From contig JBKQPR010000165.1 of the NCBI GenBank assembly GCA_052144935.1, forward strand, positions 1-35,731: 35,731 nucleotides of DNA, in the 5' to 3' direction. Positions within the stretch are counted from its first letter, which is position 1; every line of letters starts with the position of its first letter. Below the pieces are notes generated by a model. It was not told where the DNA came from. It saw only the letters and a program-made list of their open reading frames with translations, and did no database searches. Below, one piece after another: positions 24,303 through 31,794 of the stretch. The position numbers and the translations under genes are program-made. Origin of the DNA: JOPF133 sp052144935. GTDB taxonomy: Bacteria > Acidobacteriota > Terriglobia > Bryobacterales > Bryobacteraceae.

Positions 24303-24989
24303 ATGCGAACTCCCCGTGCATGGAGTACCGGTATCTGGATCGCGGCCCTGGGCTTATGCGCATCGGGGCAAACCCCGCCGGCCAAGGACGCGCAGGCCCT
24401 CGGCAAGGAAGCGCCAGCCAACGAAATTAAGGGCGTGCCGCCGCGAGCGACTCCCGCCGATTATCAGGCTCACGCGAAGGCAGGCGCGGTGACGGTGGCG
24501 GCCGATTTCCAGGCGCATGCCGTCCCGACGCCGCAGGCCACCTTCGACTCGGAAGACTACGTGGTGGTCGAAGTGGCGTTCTTCGGCCCGCCCGATGCGC
24601 GCCTCAAGCTCTCCATCGACGATTTTTCGCTCCGCATCAACGACAAGAAGACGCCCTTGACCAGCAAGCCTTTCGGGATGGTGTTCAGCTCGCTCAAAGA
24701 TCCCAGTTGGGAGCCGCCGGAGTCGGCCGAGTCGAAGTCCAAAACCGGCATCAACACGGGTGGCAACGCTGGCCAGGATTCCACACCCGTGGTGGTCCAT
24801 ATGCCATTCCCGCTGCAGCGCGCGATGGAACAGAAGGTGCAAAAGGCCGCCCTGGAGCAAGGAGACCGCGCCCTTCCCCAGGCGGGACTGATTTTCTTCT
24901 CCTACCATGGCAAGGAGAAGGGCATCCGTTCGGTCGAGCTGACTTACAACGGCCCGGCCGGAAAAGCCCTCATGAAGCTGCATCCATAG
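24303..24989 (+). CDS. Exported hypothetical protein
   Basis: The 228-aa protein has a signal peptide (RAWSTGIWIAALGLCASGQ) if the ATG at 24303 is used; a GTG at 24294 is also possible. The central part (YVVVEVAFFGPPDARLKLSIDDFSLRINDKKTPLTSKPFGMVF) is probably a beta-sandwich. It ends in LIFFSYHGKEKGIRSVELTYNGPAGKALMKL. I do not recognise a named domain. It follows the fucosidase/IS scrap, so its promoter region may be rearranged; TAACTT at 24288 could be a -10 box. Confidence 0.7.
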   Translation: MRTPRAWSTGIWIAALGLCASGQTPPAKDAQALGKEAPANEIKGVPPRATPADYQAHAKAGAVTVAADFQAHAVPTPQATFDSEDYVVVEVAFFGPPDARLKLSIDDFSLRINDKKTPLTSKPFGMVFSSLKDPSWEPPESAESKSKTGINTGGNAGQDSTPVVVHMPFPLQRAMEQKVQKAALEQGDRALPQAGLIFFSYHGKEKGIRSVELTYNGPAGKALMKLHP

Positions 24990-25029
24990 GGGCCGTTTGC
25001 GGACCCCGAATCCGTAGCCGCGCAGCCCC

Positions 25030-25671
25030 TCAGAACGTCACGCCCACCAGAAACTCGGCCTGGTTCTGATTGCTGGAGAGCAAGCCTGGGGCGAAAAACT
25101 GCCTGGCGCCCCAGCGCGTGTAGCGGATCTCGGGCGTAATGTGGATCAGCAGCGCATGGATATCGACGCCGCCGCCGAGCACGAAGCCGCGCGTGGAGCT
25201 GTTGGCAAGCTCCGCCGGATTCGAGGTGGAGGAAGACGAGCCGGCAATTCCCGCCACGGTGCTCTTCACCGTCTGCGTCAGACCTTGCAGCGTGTCCCAG
25301 GCCACCCCTGCCTCTACGTAGGGCCGCACGACAGGCGCCTTGAATTTGTACTTGGCCACCAGGGGAAATTCCCAGTCGTTGCTCGTGGTGCTGGCGGTCG
25401 TGAGAGGGTTGACGGGGGTCGTGGGGATCGTCGTGGAGCTGTAATTCACGTGGCGATAGAGCACGTCCAGCTCGATCCCCAGGCCGAAGGGCAGCCGCAG
25501 CTCACCCTCCAGGCCCACGATGTACCGGTTAGTAATGGTGGAGTAAGACGTGTCGCCGGACTCCGCGGCGGTCAGAAAATCGGTCAGCGGCACGCCCAGC
25601 TTCACGCCCGCCGTAAACGGCTGCGCCACCGCGCCGCTTACGGCGGCCAACAGGAGCAAGAGAGATCTCAT
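25030..25671 (-). CDS. Small outer-membrane beta-barrel protein
   Basis: The start at 25671 gives 213 aa with a signal peptide (RSLLLLLAAVSGAVAQ). The mature sequence alternates polar and aromatic residues in strand pairs (FTAGVKLGVPLTDFL, YIVGLEGELRLPFGLGIELDVLYRHVNY, WEFPLVAKYKFKAPVVRPYVEAGVAWD, IHALLIHITPEIRYTRW) and ends in Phe (EFLVGVTF). This fits an eight-stranded OmpA/OmpX-like barrel. The role is unknown. It is convergent with the hypothetical gene at 24303. Confidence 0.8.
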   Translation of the reverse strand: MRSLLLLLAAVSGAVAQPFTAGVKLGVPLTDFLTAAESGDTSYSTITNRYIVGLEGELRLPFGLGIELDVLYRHVNYSSTTIPTTPVNPLTTASTTSNDWEFPLVAKYKFKAPVVRPYVEAGVAWDTLQGLTQTVKSTVAGIAGSSSSTSNPAELANSSTRGFVLGGGVDIHALLIHITPEIRYTRWGARQFFAPGLLSSNQNQAEFLVGVTF

Positions 25672-25760
25672 AATGGTCATTACGAACGGGCGAGCACTCG
25701 GGTTTCCCAGCGTGTCTAATCGCTCCATGACGAGAACGTGCGAAAGAAGTCATGGCCGCA

Positions 25761-25778
25761 GGGCCCAGAGGGCACCCC
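25761..25778 (-). repeat. Dispersed core, inverted copy
   Basis: Read on the minus strand this is GGGGTGCCCTCTGGGCCC, identical over 18 bp to 55-72 and 14810-14827. It lacks the flanking REP stem here. Confidence 0.75.
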
Positions 25779-25782
25779 CGCC

Positions 25783-25834
25783 GATGAACGCAGATAAAGC
25801 ACAAGAAGTTGTTTTTGTCTTATCGGCGTTCATC
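25783..25834. repeat. GATGAACGC hairpin
   Basis: GATGAACGCAGATAA (25783-25797) pairs with TTATCGGCGTTCATC (25820-25834) with one mismatch. It lies downstream of lptB and upstream of the barrel gene, both leftward, so it could terminate the lpt transcript. No clean T-run follows on that strand. Confidence 0.55.
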
Positions 25835-25887
25835 TGCGGCCAATTAACTCTTTTCTCAGCTTCAGATCCCGGCTGGATTCCACAGTC

Positions 25888-26616
25888 TTACACCCGCAGC
25901 GAAAAGGATTCGCCCAGATAGATGCGCTTGACTTCGGGATCGCGCTCCAGCGCCTCCGGGCTGCCGGCGCGGAAAATACGGCCGTTGTTGATGATGTAGG
26001 CGCGGTCGGTCACCACCAGGGTTTCGCGCACGGCGTGGTCGGTGATCAGAATGCCGATGCCGGAACGTTTCAGGTCGAAAATGATTCGCTGCAATTCCAG
26101 CACCTGGATGGGATCGATGCCCGAAAACGGCTCGTCCAGCAGCAGGAAACTGGGATTGATCACCAGCGAGCGGGCAATCTCGACGCGCCGCCGCTCGCCG
26201 CCCGAAAGCATGTAGCCCCGGCTGCGGCGCACCTTCTCCAGGCCCAGTTGATCGATCAGCCGTTCCATGGCCTCGCGGCGCTCCCGCGAGCGCATCGGCA
26301 GGGTTTCGAGAATCGCGAGCAGGTTCTCTTCCACCGTGAGCTTGCGGAAAACCGAAGCCTCCTGCGGCAGATAGCTGATGCCCCGGCGCGCCCGCTGGTA
26401 CATGGGCAGATCGGTGATGTCCTGGCCGTCCACCAGGATGCGGCCGGAATCCGGGCTGATCAGCCCCACGATCATGTAGAACGAGGTGGTCTTGCCGGCC
26501 CCGTTAGGTCCCAGCAACCCGACCACTTCGCCCTGCTGCACGTAGACCGTGACATCGTCCACTACGCGGCGGCCGCGATATGTTTTGGAGATCTCCCGCG
26601 TTTCCAGTTTGCTCAT
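25888..26616 (-). CDS. lptB: LPS export ABC transporter ATPase LptB
   Basis: The 242-aa ABC ATPase has Walker A GPNGAGKT (36-43), a Q-loop region ISYLPQEASVF that is typical of LptB, the signature LSGGERRRVE, Walker B FLLLDEPFSGIDP and the switch His in LITDHAV. LptB powers extraction of lipopolysaccharide from the inner membrane with LptFG and hands it to LptC/LptA. It starts 24 bp after the LptC/LptA-like gene on the same strand, supporting the assignment. LptF and LptG are not in the window. Confidence 0.93.
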   Translation of the reverse strand: MSKLETREISKTYRGRRVVDDVTVYVQQGEVVGLLGPNGAGKTTSFYMIVGLISPDSGRILVDGQDITDLPMYQRARRGISYLPQEASVFRKLTVEENLLAILETLPMRSRERREAMERLIDQLGLEKVRRSRGYMLSGGERRRVEIARSLVINPSFLLLDEPFSGIDPIQVLELQRIIFDLKRSGIGILITDHAVRETLVVTDRAYIINNGRIFRAGSPEALERDPEVKRIYLGESFSLRV

Positions 26617-26639
26617 TGAAGATGGCGCGCCCCGTGCGC

Positions 26640-29171
26640 CTAATGGCTTTTCTGCTTCATATGGCTGACCGCGGGCTTACCGTTCACCAGCAGCCTATCA
26701 TTGTCGGCAAAGTAGGTCAATTCGTCGCCGGTGGTGTCGCCCTCCATGGTGTCCACCATCTTCGGCGAGCCGCCGCGCAGAATCACTTTCTGATCGTCGA
26801 CATAATACTCGCCGTGCTCGCCGGTTCCGGTGCGCTGGCGGCCCGGCGACGATTGGTGAATCTCCACCGCGCCATCGGCAAAGGCCTTCTCCAACCGCGA
26901 GTCCGCCTCCGAATCCGCCAGAAACGCGCGCAGCTCGCGGGATTTTACCTGCATATTCGGCCGGTTCAGCAGTACGCCGCCAGTGTAGACCGCCAAACGG
27001 TTCTCCTCGGTATAGTTCAAATGCTGCGCCTGGACCACGGTGAGAACGGCCGCTTTCTTGGCCGCTTTCCTGGTGGCATCTTTCGGGGACGCCGCTTTCG
27101 CGGCCTGCTGAGACACCGCTTTCGCATCCGGCTGCGGCGCCGCCTTGGCACTCGTTGGAGAGGCCGCCTTACCGGCTTGCTGCGATGCCGCCTTGGCGTC
27201 CGGCTGCGACCCCGCCTTGGCACTCGTTGGAGAGGCCGCCTTAGCGGCTTGCTGCGATGCCGCCTTGCCGGCTTGCTCCGTCGACGCCTTGGCGTCGTCG
27301 TCCTTAGGCTGCTCCCACAAGTTAGTGATGACGTGCCCGTCGGCCACCAGGTTGCGCTTCTCGCGGTCGAGGTCCACCACGTCGGCCTGGATGCGGTTGG
27401 CGCCTTGCCACATGGTCACCGCGCCCTCGTAGTGGATCTTGCGGTTGTGGTCGGCGGAATCCATCTTGCGCGCCTGGGCCTGCAGCGGCTCGTCGCCCGA
27501 GAGCATCTGCGAGTTCTTCTTCTGATCCTTTTCCGGAAGACGGCTCGAATTGACGTTGCCTTCGGCGGTAAAATCGCCGGTCTTCTGGTCCAGGCGGATG
27601 TGGTCGGCGGTGGTAGCGCCGGAGGCGTCCGCCATGCGCGCGCCAGTCTCCAGCAGGATCACGTTCTGATCCTGATCGAGCGAGGCCTTGGCCGCGCGGG
27701 CCCTGCGGTCGCCTTCCTGGTAGGTGAAATCCCCCCACTGCTCCATGCTGGCCAACTGGCTGGTCTTCGGAACGAAGTGCGCCAGCATCTCCTTGCTGGC
27801 GGTGATCGACTGCGCCCGGTTGCGCTTCTTCTCCTCGGCGTTGGGGTCGGTTTGGGTTTTCACGTTGACGGCGTGGAACGATTCGATGCGATTCTGCGGA
27901 CCGTACGCGATGGCGATGTCCTGGCCGTCCAGAATGCGGTGGTGCTGCGCCGGCAGGTTGGGCAGGAACTCCAGGTTGCCAGGCACGTGCGTAATTACGC
28001 TGGCGATCTCCCGCCCGCCGGGCCGCATCTTCATCTCCAGGCGCTCGCTGCGCAGCACGTGGGTCTCTCCAGGTTGGACGCCGGGCCCCGGGGCGCCCCC
28101 TGGGGTGCCTCCTGGGGTGCCTCCTGGGGTGCCCCCTGGGCCCGGCCGCGAGGTCACCACCGCGTTGCCGGAGCAGTCCGCGCTCGCCAGCGTGCTCTGG
28201 CCGTCGCCGGGTTCGAAGACCATGTCCACGTGGTTCGCCTCGACGGCGGTTTCGGAGGCTTCCGCGGTGTTGGTCAGGTTGGCGTTGCCCTGCGCGGTGA
28301 TCCTCGACACCTGCCCGTCCTCGTCGAAGGCCATCCAAAGCTGGTCGGCGGCGTATTGCAGCTTGCGGTTGGGGTAATTGTCGGTGCCGTGCGCCTTGGT
28401 GGTGTCGATGCCGCTCAGGATCTTGTTGCCGTGCCCGTCGTCTTGCAGATGGATGACCGGGTTGTCACCCTCCACCACGGTGTTTTCGCGCGTCATCCGG
28501 CCCCACGGTTTGAGCAGGATCAGGTTCTCCGACTCGCGATACTCCAGGCTGCCGCCCTCGATCTTCATCAGCTTGGCGTGCGGCCCGATCGGTTTCCAGT
28601 CCACCTCGACATCGCTCTTCATCAAAAGCTGATGGGTGTTCGGGTCGTAGAACGCGCCGGTGGCCTTGCCATCGCCGTTTTCGAAAATGAAGCTGGACGG
28701 CCGATCGGTCTGAGCCTTTCCGGTAGTGGTGTCGAAGGTGACCCCGGACGATTGGATGGAAACCAGCTTATGGCGCGGCTGGCCCTCTATCGGGACCTTG
28801 AGGGTCATCTCCACGGCGCCCTCCGAGTAGAGCCGCTCGTCGTTGGTGAAGAAGGAAGCCGCGGCGCTCTTCACCAGGTTGTAGGAGACTCCGTCCTTCG
28901 AGCGCAGTCGCATGCTCACGTTCTTCAAGTCGATGTAAGACGAATCCTTCACCTGGCGAAAATCCTCGGCTTCGATGTAGCAGATCTCGCGCCCGTGGTC
29001 GGTGACCTGGTGCTTCCAATTGGAGGCGGTGGAATTCAACTCCGGCGGAAGGACGGACGGCGCCGCCACGGCCGTTTCCTGTAGGAACTTTTTTTGATTC
29101 CGGTAGGTAAAACCGATGCGGTACACGATTGCGGCAATCGCTACCAGCAATAGCCAGCGGGCGCCTCGCAT
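26640..29171 (-). CDS. LptC/LptA-type (OstA) LPS transport fusion protein
   Basis: The 843-aa protein starts at ATG 29171 with GGAG 8 nt upstream. The frame stays open to 29744, but that part overlaps the asparaginase. A single N-terminal anchor (RWLLLVAIAAIVYRIGF) is followed by an LptC-like region (WKHQVTDHGREICYIEAEDFRQVKDSSYIDLKNVSMRL...) and several OstA/LptA-type beta-jellyroll stretches (residues about 230-620 and 715-843, such as VQAQHLNYTEENRLAVYTGGVLL). It would form an extended periplasmic slide for LPS. Two low-complexity inserts interrupt it: GGTP units from the 12-bp repeat (about residues 345-361) and an Ala/Lys/Ser/Gln-rich linker (about 625-710). It is co-directional with lptB. 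Confidence 0.85.
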   Translation of the reverse strand: MRGARWLLLVAIAAIVYRIGFTYRNQKKFLQETAVAAPSVLPPELNSTASNWKHQVTDHGREICYIEAEDFRQVKDSSYIDLKNVSMRLRSKDGVSYNLVKSAAASFFTNDERLYSEGAVEMTLKVPIEGQPRHKLVSIQSSGVTFDTTTGKAQTDRPSSFIFENGDGKATGAFYDPNTHQLLMKSDVEVDWKPIGPHAKLMKIEGGSLEYRESENLILLKPWGRMTRENTVVEGDNPVIHLQDDGHGNKILSGIDTTKAHGTDNYPNRKLQYAADQLWMAFDEDGQVSRITAQGNANLTNTAEASETAVEANHVDMVFEPGDGQSTLASADCSGNAVVTSRPGPGGTPGGTPGGTPGGAPGPGVQPGETHVLRSERLEMKMRPGGREIASVITHVPGNLEFLPNLPAQHHRILDGQDIAIAYGPQNRIESFHAVNVKTQTDPNAEEKKRNRAQSITASKEMLAHFVPKTSQLASMEQWGDFTYQEGDRRARAAKASLDQDQNVILLETGARMADASGATTADHIRLDQKTGDFTAEGNVNSSRLPEKDQKKNSQMLSGDEPLQAQARKMDSADHNRKIHYEGAVTMWQGANRIQADVVDLDREKRNLVADGHVITNLWEQPKDDDAKASTEQAGKAASQQAAKAASPTSAKAGSQPDAKAASQQAGKAASPTSAKAAPQPDAKAVSQQAAKAASPKDATRKAAKKAAVLTVVQAQHLNYTEENRLAVYTGGVLLNRPNMQVKSRELRAFLADSEADSRLEKAFADGAVEIHQSSPGRQRTGTGEHGEYYVDDQKVILRGGSPKMVDTMEGDTTGDELTYFADNDRLLVNGKPAVSHMKQKSH
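27148..27290. repeat. 72-bp near-tandem repeats in the Ala/Lys linker
   Basis: GCACTCGTTGGAGAGGCCGC recurs at 27148 and 27220, a 72-bp period (24 codons). The encoded units alternate KAASQQAGKAASPTSAK and SQPDAK. Copy-number change would keep the frame. Confidence 0.7.
28090..28143 (-). repeat. In-frame expansion of the dispersed 12-bp repeat, locus 2
   Basis: Four consecutive 12-mers GGGGYGCCYCCT start at 28090, 28102, 28114 and 28126 and end with GGGCCC. The middle two are identical. On the coding strand they read GGTP units inside the LptC/LptA protein. Confidence 0.85.
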
Positions 29172-29186
29172 GGAGATAACTCCATG
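29169..29186. promoter_or_regulatory. Palindromic double start site of divergent genes
   Basis: CATGGAG (29169-29175), ATAA, CTCCATG (29180-29186). On each strand it reads GGAG, 8 nt, ATG, so one 18-bp palindrome gives ribosome site and start codon to both the LPS gene (minus) and the asparaginase (plus). Promoters must lie inside the opposite gene. Confidence 0.6.
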
Positions 29187-29720
29187 ATAGCGCGGTATAG
29201 TGTCAGAAAGCCCGAAATGGCCCAGCGGACCCAGCGGATCAGGATCATCGTCACCGGCGGCACCTTCGACAAGGAGTACAACGAGCTGACCGGCGAGCTG
29301 TTTTTCAAGCAAACCCACGTGGCCGGCATGCTGCAACTGGGGCGCAGCCACCTGGATGTCGAGATCGAAACGCTGATGATGATCGACAGCCTGCAAATGA
29401 CCGATGCCGGCCGGCGGCTGATTCTGGACCGCTGCCTGGCCTGCCCGGAACGCCGGATCGTCATCACCCACGGCACCGACACCATGGAAAACACCGCTGC
29501 GGTGCTGGGGCGTGGCCTCGCCGGCAAGACGGTGGTGCTCACCGGGGCCATGATTCCGTACCAGTTCGGCAGCTCCGACGGGTTGTTCAATCTGGGCACT
29601 GCCCTGGCCTTCGTCCAGACCCTCCCGCCAGGCGTTTATGTGGCCATGAACGGACGCTACTTCGCCTGGAACAACGTCCGGAAAAACCGCGAGCTGGGGA
29701 TTTTCGAAGCGGCGGGGTAG
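29184..29720 (+). CDS. Short single-domain asparaginase
   Basis: The 178-aa protein corresponds to the N-terminal domain of type I/II asparaginases. The first catalytic Thr is in IIVTGGTFDKEYNE, the Thr-Asp pair in ITHGTDTMENTA, and the Lys in GKTVVLTGAM. It lacks the C-terminal domain of the usual 330-aa enzyme, as in a known short subfamily. Hydrolysis of asparagine is likely but not certain. The start at 29184 has GGAG 8 nt upstream; an alternative ATG at 29217 fits the family N-terminus better and lies after TATAGT (29196-29201), but it lacks a ribosome site. It diverges from the LPS transport gene. Confidence 0.82.
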   Translation: MIARYSVRKPEMAQRTQRIRIIVTGGTFDKEYNELTGELFFKQTHVAGMLQLGRSHLDVEIETLMMIDSLQMTDAGRRLILDRCLACPERRIVITHGTDTMENTAAVLGRGLAGKTVVLTGAMIPYQFGSSDGLFNLGTALAFVQTLPPGVYVAMNGRYFAWNNVRKNRELGIFEAAG

Positions 29721-29804
29721 GACGGCGACGTTGACATCTTCCACCCAACATCTACCACCCTAACATCCGGAGATTCATAAAGGTGAACGCCCGCTCCGCG
29801 TCTT

Positions 29805-30167
29805 CTATGCGCTGAAAGGGAGTTCCAGAGAGATCGATTTATAGGGAACTTCCGGCCGGACCCGTCCGCGCTCCCCGCGATGAAGCCGCACGAAGCCATA
29901 ATGCTCCATCGTTTTCAACGTGCGGGACAGGTTGGATGCCTTGCGGCCGGTACGCCCGGCCAGCTCCTGAAGTGAAACCGGGTGCGTCGCTGAGATCGTC
30001 GCGAGCAACGCGCGGTTCTTGTTCGACAACACCTTCGCAAAACTCTCCGTCGACGTAAACCACACCTTGGGATCTCCCGGCTTCGGCTTGAGATCGCCCC
30101 GCGCGATCGCCATCGTTCGCGCCTTCAGGTCCTTGTAGGAGGCGATTCCGATCTTAAGGGTCTTCAT
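29805..30167 (-). CDS. HVO_A0114-type winged-helix antitoxin/regulator
   Basis: The 120-aa protein has a MarR-like winged helix in its middle and C-terminal part (SNKNRALLATISATHPVSLQELAGRTGRKASNLSRTLKTMEHYGFVRLHRGERGRVRPEVPY). Its N-terminus (MKTLKIGIASYKDLKARTMAIARGDLKP) is typical of the HVO_A0114 family. It overlaps the stop of the upstream gene by 4 nt, in the order toxin then antitoxin. It probably neutralises the TumE-like toxin and represses the pair. Confidence 0.82.
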   Translation of the reverse strand: MKTLKIGIASYKDLKARTMAIARGDLKPKPGDPKVWFTSTESFAKVLSNKNRALLATISATHPVSLQELAGRTGRKASNLSRTLKTMEHYGFVRLHRGERGRVRPEVPYKSISLELPFSA

Positions 30168-30529
30168 GGCACTATTCCTTTCTCGCGGAGGACCGCGTCA
30201 ACCGCCGACCAGAAGTCGGCGAGTAGAGTCGCCGCGTCTTTGTACTCGTAAGGGCGCACCGTCTTCAGCCGGTGTTTGTGATCGAACGTCGAGCTGGCTT
30301 TTCCGCCCGGACCCGGCCGGCTCCTCACCGGATGCGCGTTGTCGAATCCTATCAAACGCTCACCATCGGGACCATGCAGCGTCAGCGAATAGTCGAGGCC
30401 ATGCGGCTTCGCCTCGCTCGCCGGAACGCGGCGGACAGCGAACCGGACCCAGTGCCTGGTCTCCGGGTCGATGACCAACACCTGCCCGTTCAGTTCGAGC
30501 AGGGCGTCCAGGGACGGGTCGCGCTCCAT
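30164..30529 (-). CDS. TumE/DUF6516-type toxin
   Basis: The 121-aa protein has LLELNGQVLVIDPETRHWVRFAVRRVPASEAKPHGLDYSLTLHGPDGERLIGFDNAHPV followed by FDHKHRL and PYEYKDAATLLADFWSAVDAVL. The FDNAHPV and DHKH motifs identify the toxin family found upstream of HVO_A0114 regulators. The biochemical target is not known to me. It shares a 4-nt overlap with the antitoxin. A 195-bp gap separates it from the divergent parD. Confidence 0.85.
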   Translation of the reverse strand: MERDPSLDALLELNGQVLVIDPETRHWVRFAVRRVPASEAKPHGLDYSLTLHGPDGERLIGFDNAHPVRSRPGPGGKASSTFDHKHRLKTVRPYEYKDAATLLADFWSAVDAVLREKGIVP

Positions 30530-30673
30530 CCAGCATCATTATCACACACTGATAAGGAACCATCCAAACAAACTTTTGCTGGCACGTTGGGCGCGTACCA
30601 TCAAACGCGTACGCAGCGCCGTGAGCGGCCTTCACCACAACATCGCCATCGTCACCCGGAGCAATAACAGACC

Positions 30674-30702
30674 TTGATATTCTTCGCTATCCAGGCTACT
30701 CT
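30674..30702 (+). promoter_or_regulatory. Promoter of parD
   Basis: TTGATA (30674-30679) and TACTCT (30697-30702) are spaced 17 bp. GGGAG at 30711-30715 provides the ribosome site before ATG 30725. Confidence 0.55.
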
Positions 30703-30724
30703 GAAGCATAGGGAGTACTTCCCC

Positions 30725-30991
30725 ATGAACGTCTCTCTCACGCCGGAACTGGAAAAATTCGTCAGCGCCAAAGTGGAATCCGGCCGCTACAACTCGGCGA
30801 GTGAGGTCGTTCGGGAAGCGCTGCGCCTGTTGGAGGAGCACGACTCGGCGCGCGCCGCCCAACTGGCGGAATTCAACCAGCAGCTCGGCCGACGCCTCAC
30901 CGCCCTCGATCGCGGCGAAGTGGTGGACCCCGCCGCGGCCCGCGCTCGGTTGCAACGCAAGTCCGAACAGCGGCGGAAGCCGCGCGCGTGA
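30725..30991 (+). CDS. parD: ParD-type ribbon-helix-helix antitoxin
   Basis: The 88-aa protein starts at 30725 behind GGGAG. MNVSLTPELEKFVSAKVESGRYNSASEVVREALRLLEE is the standard ParD dimerisation and DNA-binding part, and the charged C-terminal half binds the toxin. Its stop overlaps the GTG start of parE by 4 nt. Because parE is broken, it may now be an orphan antitoxin. Confidence 0.88.
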   Translation: MNVSLTPELEKFVSAKVESGRYNSASEVVREALRLLEEHDSARAAQLAEFNQQLGRRLTALDRGEVVDPAAARARLQRKSEQRRKPRA

Positions 30992-31326
30992 GCGGCTACG
31001 TCCTCGGCGCCGAGGCCGAATTCGATCTCGACGAGATCTGGGAATACATCGCCGCCGACAACCTCGACGCCGCCGACCGCTGGATTGGAAAGCTGTTCGA
31101 CGCATTTGAAGCCCTCGGGCAAACACCAGGCATGGGCCACCGGCGCGGGGACCTCACCGCCTATCCGGTCCTAACACCAATTGCGCAACGAGAAGGTCGA
31201 CGTAACCATCCCAAGAACGTTCGCCCGGCTCCAGGCCTTGGGATGCGAGACAACACAATGGGCTTTCGTGTTCAAACGAAAATCAGTCCGCATTTACTTT
31301 ATTGTCCCTGCACTTGCGCACGTTGA
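30988..31326 (+). pseudogene. parE: parE toxin gene, 3' end replaced
   Basis: GTG 30988 begins YVLGAEAEFDLDEIWEYIAADNLDAADRWIGKLFDAFEALGQTPGMGHRRGDL, a normal RelE/ParE start. After TAYPVL (about 31171) the sequence no longer follows the family, which needs a final beta-strand part of about 35 residues with FWPVGSYLIVY-like sequence. The frame runs on to 31326 in unrelated sequence. The toxin is probably inactive. Confidence 0.75.
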
Positions 31327-31666
31327 GATTTTGCAAGAGCGGTCATCATTGTTTCTCAATACTCCTTGGGTGCGTGACGGGCATTTCGAAATTAAGCGGC
31401 AGCCTGAAATTTCGCACGAGTCCCGTTTCGACCCAGAGCGAGCGGAAGACGGAACGTCCGGAACCGGAAGCGTGAACCTTGGGTTACCTGATAAGACCAA
31501 GAAATGTCCTATTGCCGGTTGCAACAAGGTCTACGGGTACGGGCGTGGGGGCTGGGACGGCCACGTTGGGTCTGTTCGGAATCACCCAGATTGGCACCCG
31601 AAACTCGATTCTGCCGAGCAAGGCAAGAGGCAGTTCAAGACCGAGTTCCCTGACTTCTTCAGGTGA
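31181..31666 (+). pseudogene. 5'-truncated gene with C-terminal zinc-finger-like domain
   Basis: The open frame begins right after a TAA at the parE junction; only a TTG (31181) could start it, without a ribosome site. The 161 residues read as the C-terminal part of a larger protein. The last about 55 contain KCPIAGCNKVYGYGRGGWDGHVGSVRNHPDWHP, with Cys-x4-Cys and spaced His residues in the manner of a C2H2-like finger, and end in QFKTEFPDFF. The family is not recognised. GC content is lower than the flanks, consistent with foreign DNA. It was probably fused here by a deletion or insertion. Confidence 0.55.
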
Positions 31667-31758
31667 CGGTCACTCCCCATATTCCGGCGTTATCAACTTC
31701 ACCCGCGATCGCCCCTTTGCGCCCGCGCAACTGCCATTTGACTTCCCCACCCCTTTTC

Positions 31759-31777
31759 CTGTAAAAATAAAGTACAG
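31759..31777 (+). promoter_or_regulatory. LexA-like dyad upstream of the imu-dnaE2 cassette
   Basis: CTGTAAAAATAAAGTACAG has CTGTA and TACAG arms separated by nine bases, 17 bp before the imuA ATG. The half-sites resemble the CTGT/ACAG of gammaproteobacterial LexA boxes, though the spacing is longer. SOS control is expected for this cassette; the exact Acidobacteriota box is not known to me. Confidence 0.55.
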
Positions 31778-31794
31778 GCGAATAAAAGACGAAA

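Noticed and set aside
26580..29084. 834-aa open frame on the plus strand
   Set aside because: It is a GC-driven shadow of the LptC/LptA gene on the other strand; composition is Arg/Leu/His-rich without family motifs, and it overlaps two well-supported genes.
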